The translations under genes were made by a program, and so were the position numbers. Positions 1-5,833 of a stretch of DNA of 9,341 nt are shown here, in pieces. The notes beneath the pieces were generated by a model. The model did no database searches and was not told the origin of the DNA. It saw only the letters and a program-made list of their open reading frames with translations. Origin of the DNA: Schlesneria sp. (GTDB lineage Bacteria > Planctomycetota > Planctomycetia > Planctomycetales > Planctomycetaceae); the NCBI GenBank assembly GCA_025353525.1, contig JANXOO010000671.1, positions 1-9,341 on the forward strand, written 5' to 3'. Position 1 is the stretch's first letter, and each line of letters begins with the position of its first letter.

Positions 1-1293
1 GACGATTTGCTCGATCGCGTCTTTCGTGAATCGGGATTGCAACCGATGGAGCGAGGATTGGCGACAGAACTGGCTTGCGGCGTTGTGCGGCGTCAGGCGA
101 CGCTCGATGCGATCCTGAAGTCACTGGTGGCGCGACCGTCCGATCAGGTCGAACCCGCGCTGTGGACGATTCTGCGACTGGGTATTTACCAGATCATGAT
201 TCTTGATGGCATTCCCGCTCATGCCGCCGTCCACGAGACGGTCGAACTTTGCAAACGAGCAGGCCGGATGCGCTGGAGCGGATTTGTGAATGGTGTGTTG
301 CGTGGAGCGACGCGACTTGCCACAGATGAATTCGTCAGCGAACCGTCGGCCCAGGCCGTGCCTGTCGGCGAGAATCGGCACAGAAAGCTGAACGAACCCG
401 TATTCTTTGAGCCTTCGGCCGACTTCCCGGCCTATCTTGCCAGTGCGTACAGCATGCCGCTTTGGTTGGTCGAACGCTGGGTGAAACGGTTCGAGCCTGC
501 CGAAATGTTGCGACTGTGTGCCTGGTTCAATACGCCGCCCGCGTTGATGGTGCGAGCCAATACGATTCGGTCTTCGACGGACGAGGTCGTTGCCGCGTTT
601 GGTGAAGCCGGGATCAAGATGCGTCAATTCGATCGCTCGGGAACATTTGTGGTCGAAGGTGTTTCACGCGTCGATCAATTGCCCGGATATGCCGAAGGGC
701 GGTTTGTGGTGCAGGATTTCTCTGCCAGCCATGCCGCATTGCGACTCGCGCCGCAACCCGGTCAACGGGTTTGGGATGTGTGTGCCGCGCCAGGCGGCAA
801 GTCGTGTCATCTCGCTGCGATCATGCAAAACCAGGGTGAAATACTCGCCACAGATATCCGGTCGGATCGACTGGAAGTCGTTCATGAAAACGCATCAAGG
901 CTCGGTGCTACAATTATTCGGACTCGATTGGTCGACGAAGAAGGATTCCGGCTTCCTCCGGGCCCCTTCGATGCGATTCTGATCGATGTCCCGTGTTCAA
1001 ACACGGGAGTCCTTGGAAAGCGTCCTGAAGCTCGTTGGCGAATCACGCCCGAAGGGCTGCGGGAATTGGCTCATATACAGGCCAATCTGCTAGGCTGGTC
1101 GCTCGAACGCCTTGCACCCGGTGGCCGGCTTGTTTATTCGACGTGCAGCATTGAACCGTCCGAGAACCAGGAGATTGTGCAGCAAGTATTGCAGTTTTTT
1201 CCGAAAGCAAGGCTGGTTGAAGAAGAACAGTTCCTGCCAGGACAGCCTGGCGATGGTGCCTATCAGGCACTGATCGTCACTGACCAGCAATAG
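1..1293 (+). CDS. rsmB: 16S rRNA (cytosine-967-C5)-methyltransferase RsmB, 5' partial
   Basis: RsmB transfers a methyl group from S-adenosylmethionine to C5 of cytosine 967 (E. coli numbering) in 16S rRNA during small-subunit maturation in the cytoplasm. The frame is open to the first base of the window and the first visible residues already lie in the NusB-like N-terminal RNA-binding domain, so the true start is upstream; the TTG at 7 is not a credible start. Counting from that TTG, the NusB-like domain covers about residues 1-105, followed by a linker of about 35 residues. The Rossmann methyltransferase domain has motif I (VWDVCAAPGGKS, 255-266), motif IV (DVPCSNTGVLGKRP, 327-340) with Cys330, and motif VI (YSTCSIEPSEN, 377-387) with Cys380. 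The two cysteines match the release and nucleophile cysteines of RNA m5C methyltransferases. The stop is TAG, and no clear terminator hairpin follows. The family assignment is secure; RsmB over other NOL1/NOP2/Sun proteins rests on the NusB-like domain. Confidence 0.95.
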   Translation, partial: DDLLDRVFRESGLQPMERGLATELACGVVRRQATLDAILKSLVARPSDQVEPALWTILRLGIYQIMILDGIPAHAAVHETVELCKRAGRMRWSGFVNGVLRGATRLATDEFVSEPSAQAVPVGENRHRKLNEPVFFEPSADFPAYLASAYSMPLWLVERWVKRFEPAEMLRLCAWFNTPPALMVRANTIRSSTDEVVAAFGEAGIKMRQFDRSGTFVVEGVSRVDQLPGYAEGRFVVQDFSASHAALRLAPQPGQRVWDVCAAPGGKSCHLAAIMQNQGEILATDIRSDRLEVVHENASRLGATIIRTRLVDEEGFRLPPGPFDAILIDVPCSNTGVLGKRPEARWRITPEGLRELAHIQANLLGWSLERLAPGGRLVYSTCSIEPSENQEIVQQVLQFFPKARLVEEEQFLPGQPGDGAYQALIVTDQQ

Positions 1294-1454
1294 GCTTTGA
1301 TTATTCAGATTACCTTGACAGCCGTCGATCAGAGAGAAAAATCGGTGAATCGGTGAACTTTAAAGGCCGGTAGCACGATACGACAGCCGGCAAACCGTAA
1401 GATCATTGAACTGTTTCGGTAACAAGCGAGTCTCGAAAGTAAAATGGCCGGTCC
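1294..1454. other. Intergenic stretch upstream of the defence remnant
   Basis: This spacer lies between the rsmB stop and the relic ORF. All forward reading frames are short; the frame of the relic has stops at 1371, 1410s-1420s and 1440, so the relic cannot extend upstream. A TTGACA hexamer is present at 1315-1320, but no good -10 box follows at 16-18 bases, so no promoter is called. An 8-base unit (ATCGGTGA) occurs twice in tandem at 1341-1356. If the relic start is the original helicase start, the promoter of the ancestral island operon should be here; that is inference. Confidence 0.35.
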
Positions 1455-1700
1455 ATGACCACTCCGTACCACGCACGAAACTTCGCTCCCGAACTGACCC
1501 GACAGCACGGGCCAGACGGGGTGGATCGTTTGTCGCTGGTGTTGTTCGACGCCTGCAGCACTCGTGATCTCGAATACGATTTGATCTATGTGAACGGCGA
1601 CAACAACCTCGACAATCTGCGCCGTGACAACCAGACGAGGAAGGTCCGCTTGATCGAAGACGAGTTTCAGCGGCTCATGTTCGCCGTGGAGGACGTGTGA
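1455..1700 (+). pseudogene. Chimeric relic: SNF2-type helicase N-terminus fused to Mod-like DNA methyltransferase C-terminus
   Basis: This 81-residue ORF starts at ATG 1455 and ends at TGA 1698-1700. Residues 4-34 (PYHARNFAPELTRQ ... DRLSLVLFDAC) resemble, from memory, the extreme N-terminus of SNF2-family DEAD/DEAH helicases of bacterial defence islands, which read PYHAKYFAHELTR...LxxxLxDA before the DLNPHQ and Walker A region. Residues 41-81 (YDLIYVNGDNNLDNL ... KVRLIEDEFQRLMFAVEDV) resemble the extreme C-terminus of type III Mod-like site-specific DNA methyltransferases. Nothing between is present: no helicase Walker A or DEAH box, and no FxGxG or DPPY methylase motif. The simplest reading is one in-frame deletion removing nearly all of both genes, with its joint near codons 34-40 (about 1554-1575, by a CTGCAG site). 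No strong ribosome binding site precedes ATG 1455. The stop lies one base before the ATPase start, so if translated it could act as a leader that delivers ribosomes to the ATPase. A genuine small protein cannot be excluded. Confidence 0.7.
1688..1693 (+). promoter_or_regulatory. Shine-Dalgarno site of the AAA ATPase gene
   Basis: GGAGGA lies inside the last codons of the relic ORF, nine bases before ATG 1702 counting from the end of GGAGG. It is strong and well spaced, and it fixes the ATPase start. Because it sits within the relic coding sequence, translation of the relic would pass over it, which fits translational coupling. Confidence 0.75.
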
Positions 1701-1701
1701 A

Positions 1702-2805
1702 ATGGCACTGAATAAGATCACGATCAAGGGATACCGTTCGATTCGGGAACTCGACACTTTCGAGCTTGGCCCCGTCAACGTCCTGATCGGCGCAAACGGT
1801 TCGGGCAAAAGCAATTTTGTCAGTTTCTTTTCGCTGCTCAGGGAGATCGTTGATGGTCGGTTGGCCCTCGCTGTGAATCGAGCCGGTGGTGCGGATGCTC
1901 ACCTGTATTTAGGTCCGCAGATCACTAAACAGCTCTACGTCAACCTTGTTTTTGGAGAGAACGGGTATGGCTTCACATTAGAGCCAACTGCCGACAACCG
2001 GCTCGTGTTTGCCGATGAACGGATCAAGTGGTCGGGGCGTCCGCCTTACGATGTGAATCGGTCGATTGGTTCAGGACACAGTGAGTCGAAGCTGAAAGAG
2101 CAGATCAAGGAAGGTCAACAGAACAAGGCGATCAGCGAACACATCTACAATACTGTATCAAGGTGGGTCGCCTATCACTTTCACGACACGAGCAATACCG
2201 CCGCGATGCGGCGAACCGGCTCGATACGGGATAACGAACGCCTTCGCCCCGATGGTGGAAATCTCGCCGCCTTCTTGTACTACCTCAGAGAGCAAGAGAC
2301 AGCATCCTTCACGCTGATTTGCGACACGATTCGACTGGTGGCTCCCTACTTCGACGAATTCACCTTGCGACCTCAGAAGGCGAAGGATGAGGAGATCATT
2401 GAATTGGAATGGAAGCAAAAGGGAACTGACTATCCCTTCCATCCTGGCCAATTGTCGGACGGGACGCTGCGATTCATCGAATTGGCAACAGCATTGCTGC
2501 AACCGAAGCCCCCTCAGACAATCGTGATCGACGAGCCAGAACTCGGCCTTCATCCCTATGCCATCTCGGTGTTGGCGGATCTGATCCAATCGGCTGCGGA
2601 AAGGACGCAGGTCATCATTTCTACGCAGTCTGCAACGCTCCTCGACTACTTTGAGCCGCAGCAGATCATTGTGGTGAACCGTCAGGACGGACAATCCACT
2701 TTTGAGCGACTTGATCCGTCGACACTGAGCCAATGGATGGAAGACTATTCCGTCGGAGAGCTATGGCAAAAGAATGTCGTTCGTGGAGGGCCAGCCCGTG
2801 AATGA
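1702..2805 (+). CDS. AAA family (ABC/RecF-like) ATPase of a defence module
   Basis: This 367-residue protein is an ABC-type/SMC-like AAA ATPase of the AAA_15/AAA_21 group, the kind paired with Toprim-like nucleases in OLD-, Gabija- and PARIS-type defence. Visible motifs in order: N-terminal strand ITIKGYRSIRELDTFELGP (6-24); Walker A GANGSGKSN (30-38) with Lys36; a conserved central YHFHDTSNTAAMR (158-170); ABC signature LSDGT (251-255); Walker B TIVIDEPELGLHP (273-285) with Asp277-Glu278; and a switch region VIISTQSATLL (304-314), where Gln309 stands in the place of the usual histidine, as is common in this group. All ATP-binding and hydrolysis elements look intact. No membrane segment or signal peptide is seen, so it should be cytoplasmic. 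It follows the relic ORF by one base and its last eight bases overlap the DUF4276 start, so the two are almost certainly co-translated. Its biochemical target is unknown. Confidence 0.93.
   Translation: MALNKITIKGYRSIRELDTFELGPVNVLIGANGSGKSNFVSFFSLLREIVDGRLALAVNRAGGADAHLYLGPQITKQLYVNLVFGENGYGFTLEPTADNRLVFADERIKWSGRPPYDVNRSIGSGHSESKLKEQIKEGQQNKAISEHIYNTVSRWVAYHFHDTSNTAAMRRTGSIRDNERLRPDGGNLAAFLYYLREQETASFTLICDTIRLVAPYFDEFTLRPQKAKDEEIIELEWKQKGTDYPFHPGQLSDGTLRFIELATALLQPKPPQTIVIDEPELGLHPYAISVLADLIQSAAERTQVIISTQSATLLDYFEPQQIIVVNRQDGQSTFERLDPSTLSQWMEDYSVGELWQKNVVRGGPARE
2785..2790 (+). promoter_or_regulatory. Shine-Dalgarno site deciding the DUF4276 start
   Basis: GGAGGG ends seven bases before GTG 2798. 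It favours GTG 2798 over the in-frame ATG at 2774, which lies upstream of the site. Starting at 2798 also places the conserved VEGxTE motif within the first 15 residues, its usual place in this family. Confidence 0.7.
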
Positions 2806-3487
2806 GTTGGTTGTGATTGTTGAAGGAGAAACCGAACAAACCTTTGTGCGAGATCAATTGGCGGCTCATCTTGCTCTGCACAACACAAGCGTCTGGCCGG
2901 TCCTGCCTGGCAGGCATCGGAACCACGGAGGTGTCAGGAAATGGGAAGTCGCCCGACAGGACATCATTCGCACATTGAAGGAAGGGCGTCATGGCTCGAC
3001 CATGTTCGACTATTACGCCATGCCGGTTGATTGGCCGGGGCGACAAGCGGCAGTTGGCAGGCCGTGGCATGAGAGAGCGACGACTGTGGAGCAAATGATG
3101 CATGCCGACATCACCGCGGCAATGGGCGGAAGATTCGATTCGAAGTATTTCATTCCCTACGTTCAATTGCATGAGTTCGAGGCTCTGGCATTTGCCGATG
3201 TCCGCGTGCTGGCTTCAATCTTGTCCCCCATTAGCAGGGATTCCGCTGACACGCTGCTGCAGTCATTCAGTGACGTTCTGATTGAAGCTGAACATCCGGA
3301 AGCCATCAACGATGGTTACGAAACCTGTCCCTCACGTCGAATTTCAAAGATTGTCCCAGCGTACAAGAAGCGTGCTCAAGGTCCAATCATCACGAGTCGG
3401 ATTGGAATCGATTCGTTGCGAAAGCAGTGCCCTCATTTCGGCGAATGGTTGACACGTTTGGAACAACTCACTGTCGGAGGAGCGTGA
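2798..3487 (+). CDS. DUF4276 family protein, putative Toprim-like partner of the ATPase
   Basis: From GTG 2798 the product has 229 residues; an upstream in-frame ATG at 2774 would add eight. It shows the full DUF4276 motif set: LVVIVEGETEQTFV (4-17), with the acidic VEGxTE expected of a Toprim-like metal site; TMFDYYAMPVDWPG (68-81); the PYVQLHEFEALAF block (120-132); and a C-terminal IVPAYKKRAQGPIITSRIG (185-203) followed by LRKQCPHFGEWLTRLEQL (207-224). DUF4276 proteins are commonly encoded next to AAA ATPases in bacterial defence islands, and the arrangement recalls OLD nucleases and PARIS, where a Toprim domain is the effector. Nuclease activity of this protein is inference from that likeness. 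The gene overlaps the ATPase by eight bases (GTGAATGA) and has a strong ribosome binding site. No part appears truncated, so the ATPase/DUF4276 pair is intact although the genes upstream are not. Confidence 0.9.
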   Translation: MNELVVIVEGETEQTFVRDQLAAHLALHNTSVWPVLPGRHRNHGGVRKWEVARQDIIRTLKEGRHGSTMFDYYAMPVDWPGRQAAVGRPWHERATTVEQMMHADITAAMGGRFDSKYFIPYVQLHEFEALAFADVRVLASILSPISRDSADTLLQSFSDVLIEAEHPEAINDGYETCPSRRISKIVPAYKKRAQGPIITSRIGIDSLRKQCPHFGEWLTRLEQLTVGGA

Positions 3488-3490
3488 CTC

Positions 3491-3571
3491 ATGGAAAACC
3501 GACGCTCAACCCCATCTTCGCTGGCACCTTCATTGCCGAGGCAAGGCCCCGGCATTTCATTGGTAACATGA
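3491..3571 (+). other. Possible 26-codon ORF at the island/propeller junction
   Basis: ATG 3491 opens 26 codons (MENRRSTPSSLAPSLPRQGP...) ending at TGA 3569-3571. GGAGGAG at 3476-3482, inside the end of DUF4276, lies eight bases upstream, the best-spaced ribosome site here. Its stop overlaps ATG 3568 of the propeller gene as ATGA. The peptide is not recognised and is rich in Ser, Pro and Arg. It may be a coupling leader, or chance. Confidence 0.2.
3534..3554 (+). terminator. Weak hairpin after the ATPase/DUF4276 operon
   Basis: GCCGAGGC (3535-3542) and GCCCCGGC (3546-3553) form an eight-position stem with one A/C mismatch and a three-base AAG loop, closed by an outer T-A pair. It is followed by ATTTCATT, which is only partly T-rich. 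It lies 47 bases after the DUF4276 stop and just before ATG 3568. It could be a weak intrinsic terminator, or a structure affecting the next start. Confidence 0.3.
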
Positions 3572-4578
3572 TGACTCATCGCGACTCGAAATTGATCTCG
3601 TCCGGAAATATGACATGGCGGGCGATCGCCGATTGGGCGCGGTGGCCTGCCGATTGGACGGTTTCGGAAGTGGCCGGCGTAGCAACCGATTCAAAAGACC
3701 GGGTGTTTGTTTTCAATCGGGGAGATCATCCGGTCGCTGTGTTCGATCCTGAAGGGAACCTGTTGTTCGATTGGGGTGCGGGGCTTTTTGTTCGTCCGCA
3801 CGGGATCTGGATCGGGCCCGACGATTCCGTTTACTGCACCGATGACCTCGATCATACCGTGCATAAATTCACTCCCGAGGGTCGTCGGTTGTTCACGCTG
3901 GGGACGAGCGGCCGTCCATCCGATACCGGAGCGACATCGATCGACTATCGGACGATCAAATACAGCGGGCCTCCGTTTCACTTCCCGACGAACCTGGCGG
4001 TCGCACCGGGTGGTGACCTTTACATTGCGGACGGCTACGGGAATGCTTGTATTCACAAGTTTTCTGCCGATGGCCAACTGCAATTCTCGTGGGGTACACC
4101 TGGGTCTGGTCCCGGTCAGTTTCACGTTCCGCATGGAATTGCGATCGACAAACAGGGGGTCGTCTACGTTGCCGATCGCGAGAACAATCGGCTGCAACTG
4201 TTTTCGCCGGACGGCGGATTTTTATCCGAATGGACGGATGTGGCGCGACCGTGCGAACTGGCGTTTGACACGGCCGGTCGTGTCTATGTCGCGGAATTGG
4301 GGTACCGATCAGGAATGTGGCCAGGTACGTCCGCTCCTGCCGCCGATTCGACGGGGGGACGCGTCAGCATCTTCGACCCGTCGGGAAAACTGTTGGCCCG
4401 ATTCGGGGGTGGCGAACACCCGTGCGAACCAGGCGACTTTTTCGCTCCTCATGACATCTGGCTTGATTCAAAAGGAAGCTTTTACCTGTCCGAGGTTGTC
4501 TGGTCGGCGAACGGATGCAAACATCCAGCGACCGGAAAATATCACACGTTGCAAAAGTTCGAAGTTGTTTTGCCCTGA
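3568..4578 (+). CDS. Six-bladed beta-propeller (NHL repeat) protein, peptidyl-alpha-hydroxyglycine amidating-lyase type
   Basis: From ATG 3568 the product has 336 residues made of successive NHL-type blades. Examples are VAGVATDSKDRVFVFNRGDH, RPHGIWIGPDDSVYCTDDLDHTVHKF, FPTNLAVAPGGDLYIADGYG, VPHGIAIDKQGVVYVADREN and APHDIWLDSKGSFYLSEVVW. The spacing fits a six-bladed propeller. The conserved xxPHGI/PHDI and YxxD/E positions are those of bacterial homologues of peptidyl-alpha-hydroxyglycine alpha-amidating lyase, but their true substrate in planctomycetes is not established, and no PHM-type copper monooxygenase partner is visible. No signal peptide is evident, so it may be cytoplasmic. The start is uncertain: the frame is open from 3427, with candidates GTG 3484 (overlapping the DUF4276 stop as GTGA), ATG 3568 or 3571, and ATG 3610. 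The similarity to the family begins at about MTWRAIADWAR (3610). It ends 19 bases before the dehydrogenase and probably shares its transcript. Confidence 0.85.
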   Translation: MMTHRDSKLISSGNMTWRAIADWARWPADWTVSEVAGVATDSKDRVFVFNRGDHPVAVFDPEGNLLFDWGAGLFVRPHGIWIGPDDSVYCTDDLDHTVHKFTPEGRRLFTLGTSGRPSDTGATSIDYRTIKYSGPPFHFPTNLAVAPGGDLYIADGYGNACIHKFSADGQLQFSWGTPGSGPGQFHVPHGIAIDKQGVVYVADRENNRLQLFSPDGGFLSEWTDVARPCELAFDTAGRVYVAELGYRSGMWPGTSAPAADSTGGRVSIFDPSGKLLARFGGGEHPCEPGDFFAPHDIWLDSKGSFYLSEVVWSANGCKHPATGKYHTLQKFEVVLP

Positions 4579-4597
4579 ACCCTGTCGGAGCAGATTC

Positions 4598-5689
4598 ATG
4601 AAAGCATGGCGGTTTTATGCGTTTGGTGACTTGCGATTGGATGACATCCCCGAACCCGTTTGCAAGCCGGGTCATGTGATTGTTGAACCATTGTGCGTTC
4701 AGCCCAGTGTCACGGAGGCTCAACTGGCGTTCGGGATACCGACCCTGGCCTACGATCGCGTGAAACAACGGCTGGAAACCGAGGCACCGATTCAGCTCTT
4801 CGGGCACGAGTTCTGTGCGCGCATTGTCGAGATTGGTGCCGGAGTCACCGGGTATCACATTGGAGATCGGGTTGCTGCACGGGCCAAGCTTCCGTGTGGC
4901 GATTGTCCGCTTTGCCGTTCCGAACGCAGCACACTGTGTCGCCGCGGTCCCGTGATCGGTTTCGATCAACCCGGCTGTTTCAGCGAGCGAGCGTTGTTGC
5001 CGGAAATCTCGTTGGTCAAAGTTGACGACCGGATCTCGAACAGTGTGGGCGCGTGTTTGCAATCCTTGAGCGACAGTGTGGCCGCCGTCGAAACGGCCAG
5101 AATTGAGATTGCCGATACGGTCGTCATCTTCGGACAGGGAAGCATGGGTCTGGAATGCCTGCAAATCGCACGGATCAGCGGTGCAGGGCAGGTCATCACC
5201 GTCGATGTCCGCGACGAAGCGTGCGCTGTCTCTCTTGAACTGGGTGCCGATCACGCGCTGAACGCGAAAACGTGTGATGTTGTCGCAACGATCCGGGAAT
5301 TGACCGGAGGTAACGGTGCCGATGTCGTATTCGAATGCGCTGGCGGAAGCCCGAAGCAAGGTCTGGCCGGTCATCAGACATTGCTCAACGCTCTGAATTC
5401 GGTACGATCAGGTGGCAAGATTATTGGCGTTTCGTGGTTCGGTGGACCGGTTGAATTGCCGATTGACCTGTTTCGCGAACGGAGCTTGCGATATCTGTTT
5501 CCGGATATCAGCACGCGAGAACACCTGGCACATACGGTGCGGTTGGTCGCATCGGGTCGCGTTCGGCTGGAACCGACGATCCGGCACGTGTTGAACGGCA
5601 TCGAATCGGTTCCTCAGGCGTTCGAGATCACGGCCAACAAGGGAAAGTATCAGGCGATCAATCCAGCTCAAGTCGTTTTTCAGAATTGA
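4598..5689 (+). CDS. Zinc-type medium-chain alcohol dehydrogenase/reductase
   Basis: This 363-residue protein is a medium-chain dehydrogenase: a GroES-like N-terminal domain (about 1-150) and a Rossmann cofactor domain (about 165-310). The structural zinc lobe is complete: Cys100, Cys103, Cys106 and Cys114 in PCGDCPLCRSERSTLC. The GHE triad (69-71) of the catalytic zinc site is present. The nucleotide motif is GQGSMG (179-184), and Asp203 at the end of the second strand favours NAD(H) over NADP(H). The usual N-terminal catalytic cysteine followed by G-S/T-D is not clear; the region reads CVQPSVTE (33-40). ATG 4598 is chosen because GGAG (4587-4590) lies seven bases upstream and the fold begins right there with MKAWRFYAFGDLRL. 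The frame happens to stay open far upstream through the propeller gene, but that part is not domain-like. It likely forms an operon with the propeller gene. The substrate cannot be told from sequence. Confidence 0.9.
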   Translation: MKAWRFYAFGDLRLDDIPEPVCKPGHVIVEPLCVQPSVTEAQLAFGIPTLAYDRVKQRLETEAPIQLFGHEFCARIVEIGAGVTGYHIGDRVAARAKLPCGDCPLCRSERSTLCRRGPVIGFDQPGCFSERALLPEISLVKVDDRISNSVGACLQSLSDSVAAVETARIEIADTVVIFGQGSMGLECLQIARISGAGQVITVDVRDEACAVSLELGADHALNAKTCDVVATIRELTGGNGADVVFECAGGSPKQGLAGHQTLLNALNSVRSGGKIIGVSWFGGPVELPIDLFRERSLRYLFPDISTREHLAHTVRLVASGRVRLEPTIRHVLNGIESVPQAFEITANKGKYQAINPAQVVFQN

Positions 5690-5833
5690 CAGCACCGTCA
5701 CCTGTAACGGTACTTCGTGACACGAGGCACGACGCATTGACTCCGGACAGATTTGTTGTCGATCCTGGGGAATGAAGAGCTCAATTCGTTGGCAGAACTG
5801 GTCAACGGGTCAAAGATGATTTTGGTGAGAGTG

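Noticed and set aside
1315..1343. TTGACA hexamer as a possible -35 box upstream of the relic
   Set aside because: The sequence 16-18 bases downstream (AAAATC region) matches TATAAT poorly.
1341..1356. Tandem 8-base repeat ATCGGTGA x2
   Set aside because: Only two copies of a short unit; not enough to call an iteron, CRISPR or attachment site.
1329..1814. Minus-strand open frame of 161 codons, from the ATPase start back through the relic
   Set aside because: Its N-terminal part is simply the complement of the ATPase Walker A region, a common antisense artefact, and the rest is antisense to the relic.
3707..4597. Long open frame continuing upstream of the dehydrogenase start, giving an apparent 660-residue protein
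   Set aside because: It overlaps the well-supported propeller gene in another frame, is Arg/Ser/Cys-rich with no domain character, and a good ribosome site plus the fold's first strand mark ATG 4598 as the start.
4364..5374. Minus-strand open frame of 336 codons
   Set aside because: It lies antisense to the dehydrogenase and the end of the propeller gene, has low-complexity shadow-like composition and shows no recognisable motif.
5694..5727. Small inverted repeats: ACCGT/ACGGT (5694-5711) and near-palindrome CTTCGTGACACGAGG (5713-5727) after the dehydrogenase stop
   Set aside because: Stems are five bases or centred without a loop and no T-tract follows, so neither a terminator nor an operator can be supported; this length is expected by chance.
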